Below, piece after piece: positions 1 through 8,943 of a stretch of 64,000 nt of DNA; position 1 is the first letter of the stretch, and each line of letters starts with the position of its first letter. Below the pieces are notes generated by a model. It worked only from the letters and a program-made list of their open reading frames with translations. It did not search any database and was not told the origin of the DNA. The stretch spans positions 372,001 to 436,000 of the forward strand of contig NZ_CP039731.1 of NCBI RefSeq assembly GCF_005155025.1, read 5' to 3'. The stretch comes from Aquitalea aquatilis (GTDB lineage: Bacteria > Pseudomonadota > Gammaproteobacteria > Burkholderiales > Chromobacteriaceae). A program made the position numbers and the translations under genes.

Positions 1-224
1 AGCGGCACCAACTCGTAGTGATGGTGATCGACTTTTTCCACATGGTCCAGCGCCAGTTTGAGCAAGGCCCAGCGATAGGTATAGATGCTGCCACTGGGGT
101 AATAACGAATCACGTTATCTGCCGCCTGGGCCGGTACGGCACCCAGCAGGCAGATTAGCGCCAGCAGCCGCTTACACCATGGGTGCCGGCAAGAGAGAAG
201 CTTGGAAAGTCTGGATAATGGCAT
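1..224 (-). CDS. Exported periplasmic protein, N-terminal part only (possibly a solute-binding protein)
   Basis: Only the first 74 codons are in the window; the gene runs off the left edge. The start is the ATG at 224, preceded by a purine-rich AGGACGGG. Residues 1-34 form a signal peptide: a basic start, a hydrophobic core (LLALICLLGAV) and an AQA cleavage site before ADN. The mature start, VIRYYPSGSIYTYRW, resembles periplasmic family-3 binding proteins (PBPb fold), but too little is visible to be sure. It lies downstream of the fds operon in the same direction and may have been the original neighbour of fdsD before the adhesin insertion. Confidence 0.5.
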   Translation of the reverse strand, partial: MPLSRLSKLLSCRHPWCKRLLALICLLGAVPAQAADNVIRYYPSGSIYTYRWALLKLALDHVEKVDHHHYELVP

Positions 225-462
225 GTGTCCCGTCCTGTGCTGCCTTAGCTTACGCAGACAATATGAAAGTTCATTGATGTCTGCATAAGGGGCAGTCTGT
301 CTCCCCAGCATACTGCAGCACAGGGGAATGACAAGTTTGATAAAGCGACGGAGCTATGCGTAAAAGAGCTATGCGTAAAAGAGCGGGGGCGGAATAGCGC
401 CTGAGGATGATAAGACGCGGCCAGGACAGGATGCGCAGCCCGATGCCGCGGATCCCCTGCGC

Positions 463-693
463 TCAGTGCTGCTCTGCGGGAAAGGACATTTTCTGTACCG
501 CCAGGCAGGCCGCCGGACGCAGCTCTGCGGCTTCCCCCTGCTCCACGGCCTGCGCCAGCCGCTGGCGCATGGCTGGCGCCCAGAAGCGCTGCAGATGGCT
601 GGCAATTTCCGCTGCGGCTTCTTCCTCACTGCAATCTGCGCTGAAAAAATCGCTGATCTGATTGGCCATCTTCACCAGTTGTAGCGGGTTCAT
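463..693 (-). CDS. fdsD: Second, diverged copy of formate dehydrogenase delta subunit
   Basis: This intact 76-codon frame is a duplicate of the fdsD gene at 2474-2701. It differs at a few residues: it begins MNPLQLV instead of MKPSHLV and ends MSFPAEQH instead of LSFPVDE. FdsD is a small accessory subunit of soluble NAD-linked formate dehydrogenases and helps maturation or stability of the molybdenum enzyme. The copy sits behind a truncated fdsA fragment, so it has lost its operon promoter and may not be expressed. The frame is still open, and its changes are mostly conservative. Confidence 0.75.
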   Translation of the reverse strand: MNPLQLVKMANQISDFFSADCSEEEAAAEIASHLQRFWAPAMRQRLAQAVEQGEAAELRPAACLAVQKMSFPAEQH

Positions 694-1051
694 TGCACAC
701 TCTCCCCACGCCCCTGCCGCAGCAGTTCCTGTTGCTGACGGCTGAAATGGCGGTAGCGCTGCTGCCATTCCGACGGCTGGTTGACCTTGATGATTTCCAC
801 GGCCGTGACCTTGGTATTCCGGGCAATTGGTAGCCCAGTCGGAATTATCGGTGGTGATGACATTGGCCCCGGATTCCGGGAAATGGAAGGTGGTGTACAC
901 CACCCCGGCGGCCACCCGTTCGCTTACCTTGGCGCGCAGCACTGTCTGGCCGGCTCGGCTGGCCACGCCCACCCAGTCGCCATCGACAATGCCACGATTT
1001 TCCGCATCTGCCGGGTGAATCTCCAGCCGGTCTTCCTCGTGCCAGGCCACG
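479..1051 (-). repeat. Direct repeat, left copy (fdsA 3' end plus fdsD)
   Basis: A segment of about 573 bp is repeated at 2487-3058 in the same orientation. The copies differ by roughly 20 substitutions and one single-base indel. The two copies bracket the AT-rich adhesin gene. The boundary on the fdsA side is sharp at 1051/3058; on the fdsD side similarity fades near 479/2487. Confidence 0.9.
690..1051 (-). pseudogene. fdsA: Truncated, frameshifted 3' fragment of fdsA
   Basis: The fragment matches the last 120 or so codons of fdsA (2698-3058) at about 96 percent. Homology stops abruptly at 1051, after the codons for AWHEEDRLEIHPAD are read backwards. An extra base near 813-817 (CCTTGGTATTCC here, CCTTGTACTCC in the intact gene) shifts the frame after NCPEY, so the tail reads QGHGRGNHQGQ instead of KVTAVEIIKVNQ. 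There is no start region and no catalytic domain. It is a remnant of a partial duplication. Confidence 0.9.
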
Positions 1052-1279
1052 CTTTCAGCATTAACATCAGCACAGCGATAGCCTACGTGGTAGTGAAAAT
1101 TCCAATTAGTTTCTAGGGAAATTCCTATATGAAAAATCGTAAATCTACACTATTTTGAGTAATAACTGTTGCTACCTTTAGCCAACACATAACTTTCCTG
1201 ATACTCAATCAGAAAAAAAATTAATCTAGACTACACAATTCTTAGCAATTATATGAAATCACAAAATAGAAAGGCGAAG

Positions 1280-2368
1280 ATGAAATATCTTAGACGAACT
1301 CTTAATATACGAATAATCTACAATATAACATTCGCCATTTTATTCATCACCACTCTCGGCATCAGCACTGCGCATGCTGACAATTCGAGCTACCCTAATT
1401 GTACCGGTGGCGGCACGCCCGACATAATATTGAATCTACCGGCCACGATCAATATTGCAACGCTACCTGCCAATACCCCCACGATCACACCGGTTACAGA
1501 CTGGTTCAGTGTGAGCGCACTATCATATACTGGTTGCAAAGCCATATCAGGAAATAACATTGCCTATCAGGCAGCTCTTGCTGGAAGCGGCGGTCCCAAT
1601 CCAAGCCACAACGACAACGGCATGTCATATGACATCTACCCCTTTGTCAGCGGAATTGGGATAATCATGTCAGTACAAAATATAGAATCAGGAAACAGCC
1701 CGGCACCATTACGAAATGGAAATACCCGAGTCAATTTACCCATAACAAATAACGGTAATTTTAATACCATATATCGCGCCAGACTTATCCGATACAACTT
1801 AACTACAAACAGTGGTGAAATTTATATCCCCCAGAGATATCTGATCCATGGACAGGACTGGATGTATAATTACAACTCAGCAAGCGGTGCATACACACAC
1901 GTCCAAAGGTTATATACATCACCGACAACAATCAAGATACAAACCGCCAGCTGCACTCTGAACACCAGCAATATTAATGTTCAACTACCCAATATGCTGC
2001 CATCCCAATTTCCCAGTGTTGGCACAACAAATGGCACTACACCATTCAATATATCGATCAACTGCCCCAGCCCCGTCAATACATATATGACAATAACGGA
2101 CAACAGTGCACCTACTTCAACATCGGATATTATTTCTGCGACAAATGACTCTAGCGCCCAAGGCCTAGGTATTCAAATCAGGAAAAATGGCCTACCGATT
2201 TCACTCGGACCCGACAGCAGCATGGCAGGAAATACAAATCAATTCCTGATAGGGAATAATATGTCAGGTAATCAGATTATTCCGATGACTGCCAATTACA
2301 TTCGGACATCAGACATTAATGTTGGAACAATCAGGGCCATTGCCACCTTCACCATGTCCTACCAGTGA
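1280..2368 (+). CDS. Orphan fimbrial tip-adhesin-like protein
   Basis: The protein has 362 residues from the ATG at 1280, which has AAGG six bases upstream; an in-frame ATG at 1253 has no ribosome-binding site. A hydrophobic stretch (IIYNITFAILFITTLGIS) and AHA before DNS form a signal peptide. The mature protein is rich in Ser, Thr, Asn and Gly with few charges. It has two halves. The first, with paired cysteines in YPNCTGGG and YTGCKAI, resembles an adhesin lectin domain. The second has CTLNTSNINVQLPN, then NISINCPS, and a terminal ATFTMSYQ strand, typical of a chaperone-usher pilin domain. No chaperone, usher or major pilin is nearby. The DNA is far more AT-rich than its surroundings, is oriented against the fds operon and is flanked by the 573-bp direct repeats, which suggests acquisition by transfer. 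The upstream 1052-1279 is also AT-rich and probably holds its promoter. The receptor cannot be told. Confidence 0.7.
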   Translation: MKYLRRTLNIRIIYNITFAILFITTLGISTAHADNSSYPNCTGGGTPDIILNLPATINIATLPANTPTITPVTDWFSVSALSYTGCKAISGNNIAYQAALAGSGGPNPSHNDNGMSYDIYPFVSGIGIIMSVQNIESGNSPAPLRNGNTRVNLPITNNGNFNTIYRARLIRYNLTTNSGEIYIPQRYLIHGQDWMYNYNSASGAYTHVQRLYTSPTTIKIQTASCTLNTSNINVQLPNMLPSQFPSVGTTNGTTPFNISINCPSPVNTYMTITDNSAPTSTSDIISATNDSSAQGLGIQIRKNGLPISLGPDSSMAGNTNQFLIGNNMSGNQIIPMTANYIRTSDINVGTIRAIATFTMSYQ

Positions 2369-2473
2369 AAAACAGTGTTGCATCAGGTGATGATATTCAA
2401 TGTCTTGGGGATGTTCATGACAGCCTCTGCCGTCATGCCCCCTGAGATGTGTCATCTGCCCATTTGTCCATTG

Positions 2474-2701
2474 CTACTCATCCACTGGAAAGGATAATTT
2501 CTGTACCGCCAGGCAGGCCGCCGGACGCAGCTCTCCGGCTTCCCCCTGCTCCACGGCCTGCGCCAGGCGCTGGCGCATGGCTGGCGCCCAGAAGCGCTGC
2601 AGATGGCTGGCGATTTCCGCTGCGGCTTCTTCCTCACTGCAATCGGCGCTGAAAAAATCGCTGATCTGATTGGCCATCTTCACCAGATGTGACGGTTTCA
2701 T
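2474..2701 (-). CDS. fdsD: NAD-linked formate dehydrogenase, delta subunit
   Basis: This 75-residue protein starts at the ATG at 2701, which overlaps the fdsA stop codon in an ATGA. It is the fourth gene of fdsGBAD. FdsD is a small alpha-helical protein without cofactor motifs that accompanies FdsA in oxygen-tolerant, molybdenum-dependent, NAD-coupled formate dehydrogenases. Visible features are a basic helix (RFWAPAMRQRLAQAV) and an Ala/Glu-rich middle. Translational coupling to fdsA supports the call. Confidence 0.88.
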   Translation of the reverse strand: MKPSHLVKMANQISDFFSADCSEEEAAAEIASHLQRFWAPAMRQRLAQAVEQGEAGELRPAACLAVQKLSFPVDE

Positions 2702-3058
2702 TGCACGCTCTCCCCACGCCCCTGCCGCAGCAGTTCCTGTTGTTGACGGCTGAAATGGCGGTAGCGCTGCTGCCATTCCGACGGCTGGTTGACCTTGATG
2801 ATTTCCACTGCCGTCACCTTGTACTCCGGACAATTGGTCGCCCAGTCGGAATTATCGGTGGTGATGACATTGGCCCCGGATTCCGGGAAATGGAAGGTGG
2901 TGTACACCACCCCGGCGGCCACCCGTTCGCTTACCTTGGCGCGCAGCACGGTCTGGCCGGCACGGCTGGCCACGCCCACCCAGTCGCCATCGACAATGCC
3001 ACGATTTTCCGCATCAGCCGGGTGAATCTCCAGCCGGTCTTCCTCGTGCCAGGCCACG
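2487..3058 (-). repeat. Direct repeat, right copy (inside intact fdsA-fdsD)
   Basis: This is the counterpart of 479-1051. Here the sequence is part of a continuous, uninterrupted operon, so this is presumably the functional copy. Confidence 0.9.
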
Positions 3059-5568
3059 TTGTCGGTGCGGCGGGTCTGCGCGCCGACATTGTACTGGCTG
3101 AGAATGCGCCCGGTGGTGAGCAGCAGCGGGAAGCGGCCGTTGACGCGCTCTTCGGTGGGGACATAGCGGGTAATCATGAAGCGGCCCTTGCCACGCACGA
3201 ATTCACCGATATGCATGGTGACCGTGCCGTCCGGCGCAGCCGCATTGCACGGCCATTGCAGGCTACCGTGGCGCTCCAGCGCGGTATAGCTGACACCACT
3301 GAAGGTGGGCGTCAGGCGGGCGATTTCGTCCATGATTTGCGACGGATGAGTGTAGTCCATGGCATAACCCAGTGCCTGGGCCAGCGCCACGGTGACTTCC
3401 CAGTCGGCCTTGCCGCCCAGCGGGTCCATCACCTTGCGCACGCGCGAGATGCGGCGTTCGGCATTGGTGAAGGTGCCGTCCTTTTCCAGGAAGGAGCTGC
3501 CCGGCAGAAACACATGGGCGAACTTGGCGGTTTCGTTGAGGAAAATATCCTGTACCACCACGCACTCCATGGCCGACAAGGCGGCGGTGACATGCTGGGT
3601 GTTGGGGTCGCTCTGCGCGATGTCCTCGCCCTGGCAGTACAGCGCCTTGAAGCTACCATCCAGCGCGGCCTCAAACATATTGGGAATGCGCAGGCCGGGC
3701 TCGTTGTGCAGCGACACGCCCCAGGCCTGTTCAAACTGGGCGCGCACCACGTCGTCCGACACATGGCGGTAGCCGGGGAATTCGTGCGGGAAGCTGCCCA
3801 TATCGCAGGAGCCCTGCACATTGTTCTGGCCGCGCAGCGGATTCACCCCCACGCCTTCGCGGCCGATATTGCCGGTAGCCATGGCCAGGTTGGCAATCGC
3901 CATCACCGCGGTGCTGCCCTGGCTGTGTTCGGTCACCCCCAGGCCGTAATAGATGGCGGCATTGCCGGCGCTGGCATACAGCCGGGCGGCGGCGCGGATG
4001 TCGTCCGCCGCCACGCCGCATACTTCGGCCATGGCTTCCGGTGCGTGTTCCGGCTGGGCGACAAAGTGCCGCCAGTGGCCAAAGGCTTCGCTATCGCAAC
4101 GGGCGGCGACAAAGTCTTCGTCCAGCAGCCCTTCGGTGATGATGACATGGGCCAGCGCATTGAGCATGGCCACATTGGTGCCGGGGCGCAGCGCCAGATG
4201 ATGGGCGGCGCGGGCATGGATGGCGTCCACCAGGTCGATGCGGCGCGGGTCGATGACAATCAGCTGCGCGCCCTGACGCAGGCGGCGCTTGAGCTGAGAA
4301 GCAAACACCGGGTGAGCGTCGCTGGGGTTGGCCCCGATCACCAGCACCACATCGGCCTGCATCACCGAGTCGAAGCTCTGGGTACCGGCCGATTCACCCA
4401 GCGTCTGCTTCAGGCCATAGCCGGTGGGCGAATGGCAGACGCGGGCGCAGGTATCGACATTGTTATTGCCAAAGGCGGCGCGCACCAGCTTTTGTACCAG
4501 ATAGGTTTCTTCATTGGTGCAGCGGCTGGAGGTGATGCCACCCACTGCATCGCGGCCATATTTTTGCTGGATGCGGCGGAATTCGCTGGCGGCATGATTG
4601 AGCGCCACTTCCCAGCTGACTTCCTGCCACGGCTCGTCGATGCTGCGGCGTATCATCGGCTTGGTGATGCGGTCCGGGTGGGTGGCATAGCCCCAGGCAA
4701 AGCGGCCCTTGACGCAGGAATGGCCATGATTGGCCTGGCCGTTCTTGTCCGGCACCATGCGCAGCAGCTGGTTGCCCTTGAGTTCGGCGCGGAAGGAGCA
4801 GCCCACGCCGCAATAGGCGCAGGTGGTGATGACGCTGCGTTCCGGCTGGCCCCACTGGATGACGCTCTTTTCCATCAGCGTGGCGGTGGGGCAGGCTTGT
4901 ACACAGGCGCCGCAGGAGACACACTCCGAGCCGAGAAAGTCCGCGCCGCCCGCGGGGCTGACGCGGGATTCAAAACCGCGTCCGGCAATGGTCAGCGCAA
5001 AAGTGCCCTGGGTTTCTTCACAGGCGCGCACGCAGCGGTTGCACACGATGCACTTGGACGGGTCGTAATCAAAATAAGGGTTGGAAACGTCTTTCTGCTC
5101 CTGCAGATGGTTGGCCCCGTCCATGCCGTAGCGCACTTCACGCAGGCCCACCTGCCCGGCCACGGTTTGCAGTTCGCAATTGCCATTGGCACTGCAGGTC
5201 AGGCAATCCAGCGGATGATCCGAGATATACAGCTCCATCACCCCCCGGCGCAGCTTGGCCAGCTTTTCACTCTGGGTGCGCACCACCATGCCCGGCGTGA
5301 CCGGGGTGGTACAGGAGGCGGGATAGCCACGATGGCCATCGATTTCCACCATGCACATGCGGCAGGAGCCAAATGGCTCCAGGCTGTCGGTGGCGCACAG
5401 CTTGGGAATGGCGGTATCCAGCAGCGCTGCCGCGTGCATCACCGAGCTGCCGACTGGCACGCTGATGTTCTGGCCGTCGATGGTGAGGGTAATGCTGGCC
5501 TCGCCGGGGCGGGCCGGCGTACCCATGTCCTTGTTGCAGGATGCACCTGCTCCGCATTGGCAGCTCAT
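2698..5568 (-). CDS. fdsA: NAD-linked formate dehydrogenase, catalytic alpha subunit
   Basis: The subunit has 956 residues and oxidises formate to CO2 at a bis-MGD molybdenum site in the cytoplasm, passing electrons to FdsB. The start at 5568 overlaps the fdsB stop (ATGA). Cluster ligands are visible in order: 2Fe-2S cysteines about 58, 69, 72 and 86; an H118-C122-C125-C131 cluster; two ferredoxin-type clusters (C173-C183 and C216-C226); and the CxxCxxxC cluster at 250-257 with C285. The molybdenum-ligating Cys is about 378 in ARVCHSPTG. The length matches the family. The C-terminal MopB domain carries NSDWATNCPEY near the end. It probably consumes formate made by FdhA and PurU during betaine breakdown. 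The enzyme needs MGD cofactor and an FdhD-type sulfurtransferase encoded elsewhere. The last 120 or so codons are duplicated at 690-1051. Confidence 0.95.
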   Translation of the reverse strand: MSCQCGAGASCNKDMGTPARPGEASITLTIDGQNISVPVGSSVMHAAALLDTAIPKLCATDSLEPFGSCRMCMVEIDGHRGYPASCTTPVTPGMVVRTQSEKLAKLRRGVMELYISDHPLDCLTCSANGNCELQTVAGQVGLREVRYGMDGANHLQEQKDVSNPYFDYDPSKCIVCNRCVRACEETQGTFALTIAGRGFESRVSPAGGADFLGSECVSCGACVQACPTATLMEKSVIQWGQPERSVITTCAYCGVGCSFRAELKGNQLLRMVPDKNGQANHGHSCVKGRFAWGYATHPDRITKPMIRRSIDEPWQEVSWEVALNHAASEFRRIQQKYGRDAVGGITSSRCTNEETYLVQKLVRAAFGNNNVDTCARVCHSPTGYGLKQTLGESAGTQSFDSVMQADVVLVIGANPSDAHPVFASQLKRRLRQGAQLIVIDPRRIDLVDAIHARAAHHLALRPGTNVAMLNALAHVIITEGLLDEDFVAARCDSEAFGHWRHFVAQPEHAPEAMAEVCGVAADDIRAAARLYASAGNAAIYYGLGVTEHSQGSTAVMAIANLAMATGNIGREGVGVNPLRGQNNVQGSCDMGSFPHEFPGYRHVSDDVVRAQFEQAWGVSLHNEPGLRIPNMFEAALDGSFKALYCQGEDIAQSDPNTQHVTAALSAMECVVVQDIFLNETAKFAHVFLPGSSFLEKDGTFTNAERRISRVRKVMDPLGGKADWEVTVALAQALGYAMDYTHPSQIMDEIARLTPTFSGVSYTALERHGSLQWPCNAAAPDGTVTMHIGEFVRGKGRFMITRYVPTEERVNGRFPLLLTTGRILSQYNVGAQTRRTDNVAWHEEDRLEIHPADAENRGIVDGDWVGVASRAGQTVLRAKVSERVAAGVVYTTFHFPESGANVITTDNSDWATNCPEYKVTAVEIIKVNQPSEWQQRYRHFSRQQQELLRQGRGESVQ

Positions 5569-7124
5569 CGTGCTTTCTCCTGAGATTCCAGCCCAAAGTC
5601 GGCCGGGAAATGACGCATGGCACTCTGTACCGGGAAGGGGGTCATGCCACCCAGCGCGCACAAGGAGCCGTATTGCATGGTGTCGCACAGATCATCCAGC
5701 AGTGCGCGCTGACGCTGGCGCTCGGCCGCATCTGGCGCGGCCAGCAGGCGCTCGATGACTTCCACCCCACGGGTGGAGCCGATACGGCAGGGCGTGCATT
5801 TGCCGCAGGACTCCTCGGCGCAGAACTGCATGGCAAAACGTGCCATCTGTCCAAGGTGCAGGCTGTCATCACACAGCACCGCGCCACCATGACCCAACAT
5901 GGCACCGATGGCGGCCAGTGCTTCGTAATCCAGCGGGGTATCAAACTGCGACGGCGGAATCCACGCGCCCAAGGGGCCGCCCAACTGCACGGCTTTTACC
6001 GGCTTGCCGCTGGCGGTACCGCCGCCGTAATCAAACACCAGCTCGCGCAAGGTCAAACCAAATGCGCGCTCCACCAGCCCGCCACGCCGTACATTGCCTG
6101 CCAGCTGGAAAGCCATGGTGCCCAGCGAGCGGCCCATACCGAAATTGCGATACCAGGCGGCACCGCGTGACAGGATCAGCGGCACCGAGGCCAGCGACAG
6201 CACGTTGTGCACCAGCGTTGGCTGACCGAACAAGCCGTGCAAGGCAGGTAGTGGCGGCTTGGCGCGCACCGTGCCACGGCAGCCCTCCACCGACTCCAGC
6301 AGCGAGGTTTCCTCGCCGCAGATATAGGCCCCGGCACCTTCGCGCACTTCGATATCAAATTCATGGCCGCCGTGGGCGACATCCTCGCCCAGATAGCCAT
6401 GGGCACGGGCAATGTCTATGGCCTGACGCAGCACGGCAATGGCCGGCGCGTATTCGGAGCGCACATAGATATAGCCACGGCTAGCCCCCACCGCCAGCCC
6501 GGCAATGGTCATGCCTTCGATCAGCAGGAAGGGGTCGCCCTCCATCAGCATGCGGTCGGCAAAGCTGCCGGAATCACCCTCGTCGGCATTGCACACCACG
6601 TATTTTTGTTCGGCCTGCGCCTGACGCACGGTGCGCCACTTGATGCCGGCCGGGAAAGCCGCCCCGCCCCGCCCGCGCAGGCCGGATTCCAGCACCTCGG
6701 CCACGATTTCGTCATGGCTCAGCCGCGCAGCGTGTTGCAGCCCCTGATAGCCGCCATGGGCCAGGTAGTGCTCCAGCGACAACGGGCTGGTGATGCCAGC
6801 ACGGGCAAACAGCAGGCGCTGCTGGCTTTTCAGATAGGGCAGTTCTTCCACCAGCCCCACCGACAGCAGATGTTCGCCATTGGCCGCCAAGTCCGCATCC
6901 AGCAGGCTGGCCACCTGCTCCGGGCTGACTTCGCGATAGCCGGCGCGGCCTTGCGGGGTGTCTACTTCCAGCAGAGGCTCCAGCCAGAACAGACCGCGCG
7001 AGCTGGTGCGGATGATGTTGATGTCGAGCTTGCGCCGCGCCGCTTCAGCGGCGAACTCGGCGGCGACGGCATCTGCGCCCACGGCGCAGGCCACCGAATC
7101 CATCGGGATATACAGGGTCAGCAT
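5565..7124 (-). CDS. fdsB: NAD-linked formate dehydrogenase, beta (diaphorase) subunit
   Basis: The protein has 519 residues and is homologous to the NuoF/HoxF flavoprotein subunit that moves electrons from Fe-S clusters through FMN to NAD+. An N-terminal thioredoxin-like extension of about 110 residues replaces a separate NuoE-type domain. The FMN/NADH site is visible as GLRGRGGAAFPAG (about 148-160), then CNADEGDSGSF. The 4Fe-4S motif ESCGKCTPCRIGSTRG is near residue 440. The gene overlaps fdsG by seven bases and fdsA by four, so the operon is translationally coupled. Confidence 0.95.
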   Translation of the reverse strand: MLTLYIPMDSVACAVGADAVAAEFAAEAARRKLDINIIRTSSRGLFWLEPLLEVDTPQGRAGYREVSPEQVASLLDADLAANGEHLLSVGLVEELPYLKSQQRLLFARAGITSPLSLEHYLAHGGYQGLQHAARLSHDEIVAEVLESGLRGRGGAAFPAGIKWRTVRQAQAEQKYVVCNADEGDSGSFADRMLMEGDPFLLIEGMTIAGLAVGASRGYIYVRSEYAPAIAVLRQAIDIARAHGYLGEDVAHGGHEFDIEVREGAGAYICGEETSLLESVEGCRGTVRAKPPLPALHGLFGQPTLVHNVLSLASVPLILSRGAAWYRNFGMGRSLGTMAFQLAGNVRRGGLVERAFGLTLRELVFDYGGGTASGKPVKAVQLGGPLGAWIPPSQFDTPLDYEALAAIGAMLGHGGAVLCDDSLHLGQMARFAMQFCAEESCGKCTPCRIGSTRGVEVIERLLAAPDAAERQRQRALLDDLCDTMQYGSLCALGGMTPFPVQSAMRHFPADFGLESQEKAR

Positions 7125-7594
7125 TGCCCCTCCTTGCTACAGGATGCCAGCAGCGCGCTGAGTTTTTCCGGGGTGACGCGCGCATGCAGCTGGCCATCCA
7201 GCTGCAAGGCTGGCGCACAGGCACAGGCGCCCAGGCAGTAGACCGGGCGCAACTCAAGCTGGCCGTCCGCCGTGTGGCCGTGGTCGTCCACGCCCAGTTG
7301 TGCGCGCAGCTGGGCCGCCAGTGCCTCGGAGCCCATGCTCTGGCAGGCCTCGGCACGGCACAGGCGCAGGCTGTGTGCCGCCGGCGGGGTGGTGCGGAAA
7401 TCGTGATAGAAGCTGATGACGCCTCGCACCTCGGCCTGACTCTGGTTCAGCGTGCGGGCGATGGCCGGCACGGCGTCGTCCGGCACATGGCCGATGGCAT
7501 CCTGTATGGCGTGCAGCAGCGGCAGCAGGGCACCGGGCAAATCCCGGTATTGCTGCAGCAGCTGGCTGAGAATCTCTTGTTCTTGGGTGGTCAT
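7118..7594 (-). CDS. fdsG: NAD-linked formate dehydrogenase, gamma subunit
   Basis: This 158-residue protein belongs to the NuoE/HoxE family and carries one 2Fe-2S cluster with thioredoxin-like fold ligands CRAEAC and CLGACAC. It sits at the FMN end of the complex with FdsB. The ATG at 7594 begins the family-typical MTTQEQEIL helix. It is the first gene of fdsGBAD; the promoter should lie in 7595-7740, where no clear sigma-70 boxes were recognised. Confidence 0.93.
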   Translation of the reverse strand: MTTQEQEILSQLLQQYRDLPGALLPLLHAIQDAIGHVPDDAVPAIARTLNQSQAEVRGVISFYHDFRTTPPAAHSLRLCRAEACQSMGSEALAAQLRAQLGVDDHGHTADGQLELRPVYCLGACACAPALQLDGQLHARVTPEKLSALLASCSKEGQC

Positions 7595-7740
7595 GCTGTA
7601 GGGTCCTGCGCGTGAGCCTTGCTTGCGAACATGCTGTTTGACTGCCAGACGGCAAGATTGCGCCGTCCGGCAGCACACTGCAATGCCCAATTGGCGTTAA
7701 ACGCCAGCCGGGCAGCTACTCCTTAATGGTGAGGCCAGGC

Positions 7741-8943
7741 TCAGGCGGCGCTGAGCAATTGCAGATGCGGATCGATGACGAATTTCTTCGGTGCACCGCC
7801 ATCAAAAGCCGCGTAGCCCTGCGGGGCCTGATCCAGCGTGATCAGCTCCACACCCACCACTTCGGCGATATTGATGCGATCCCACAGAATGGCCTGCATC
7901 AGCGCGCGGTTGTACTTCATCACCGGGGTCTGGCCGGTAAAGAAGGTATGCGACTTGGCCCAACCCAGACCCAGCCGCACCGACAGGCTGCCACGGCGGG
8001 CTGCTTCGTCTTTCGCACCCGGATCATCGGTGACATAGAGGCCCGGAATACCGATGCGGCCGGCTTCGCGGGTGACTTCCATCAGCGAATTGAGCACGGT
8101 GGCCGGGGCCTCGTGCTGCGAACCGGCATGGCCATGGCCACGCGCTTCGAAACCGACAGCATCGATGGCGCAATCCACTTCCGGTACCCCGAGAATGGCG
8201 GCAATCTGCTCGGCCAGCGTGGCGTCCTGCGACAGGTCGGCCGTTTCAAAGCCCACCGCCCGCGCATGCACCAGCCGCGCCGGGTTCACATCCCCCACAA
8301 TCACCACCGCCGCACCCAGCAAACGGGCGGAAGCCGCCGCCGCCAGCCCAACCGGGCCGGCTCCGGCCACATACACCGTGCTACCGGGGCCGACACCCGC
8401 CGACACCGCACCGTGATAACCGGTGGGCAGGATGTCGGACAAGCAGGTGAGATCGCGGATCTTGGCCATGGCCTGATCGCGGTCGGGGAATTTCAGCAGA
8501 TTGAAGTCGGCATACGGCACCATCACGTACTCGGCCTGACCGCCCACCCAGCCGCCCATGTCAACATAGCCATAGGCACCACCGGCGCGGGACGGGTTTA
8601 CCGACAGGCACACGCCGGTATTCTGCTCCTTGCAGCAGCGGCAGCGACCGCACGCCACGTTGAACGGCACCGATACGATGTCGCCCTTGTGCAGGGTTTC
8701 CACATCGCTGCCCAGCTCGATCACCTCGCCGGTGATTTCATGGCCCAGCACCAGGCCGGATGGTGCGGTGGTACGGCCGCGCACCATATGCTGGTCCGAA
8801 CCGCAGATATTGGTGCTCAGCACTTTCAGAATCACCCCGTGGCCCAGCTTGCGCCCCAGGGGTGATACCAGTTCCGGAAAGGGGATGTGCTGCACTTCCA
8901 CCTGGCCAGGCCCTACATAAACGACTCCGCGGTTTCCCGTCAT
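7741..8943 (-). CDS. fdhA: Glutathione-independent formaldehyde dehydrogenase
   Basis: This 400-residue zinc-dependent medium-chain dehydrogenase has the length and sequence style of Pseudomonas FdhA, which converts formaldehyde to formate with tightly bound NAD+. The start MTGNRGVVYVG was chosen because it matches the family and has a GAGG-type site upstream. Catalytic zinc ligands are Cys47 (NICGSDQH) and the H68-E69 pair (LGHEIT). The structural zinc cysteines are at about 98, 101, 104 and 112. The Rossmann loop GAGPVGLAA is at 192-200. It lies upstream of fdsG in the same direction, 146 bases away, so formaldehyde from the demethylations can go to formate and then CO2. A formaldehyde dismutase activity is possible in this family. 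Confidence 0.93.
   Translation of the reverse strand: MTGNRGVVYVGPGQVEVQHIPFPELVSPLGRKLGHGVILKVLSTNICGSDQHMVRGRTTAPSGLVLGHEITGEVIELGSDVETLHKGDIVSVPFNVACGRCRCCKEQNTGVCLSVNPSRAGGAYGYVDMGGWVGGQAEYVMVPYADFNLLKFPDRDQAMAKIRDLTCLSDILPTGYHGAVSAGVGPGSTVYVAGAGPVGLAAAASARLLGAAVVIVGDVNPARLVHARAVGFETADLSQDATLAEQIAAILGVPEVDCAIDAVGFEARGHGHAGSQHEAPATVLNSLMEVTREAGRIGIPGLYVTDDPGAKDEAARRGSLSVRLGLGWAKSHTFFTGQTPVMKYNRALMQAILWDRINIAEVVGVELITLDQAPQGYAAFDGGAPKKFVIDPHLQLLSAA

Noticed and set aside
479-3058. Composite transposon with the two direct repeats as ends
   Set aside because: The repeats are fragments of the fds genes, not insertion sequences, and no transposase is present between them.
2689-5583. 964-codon open frame on the plus strand
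   Set aside because: It is antisense to fdsA, which has clear cofactor motifs. Long antisense frames are expected in GC-rich codon use and this one has no recognisable domain.
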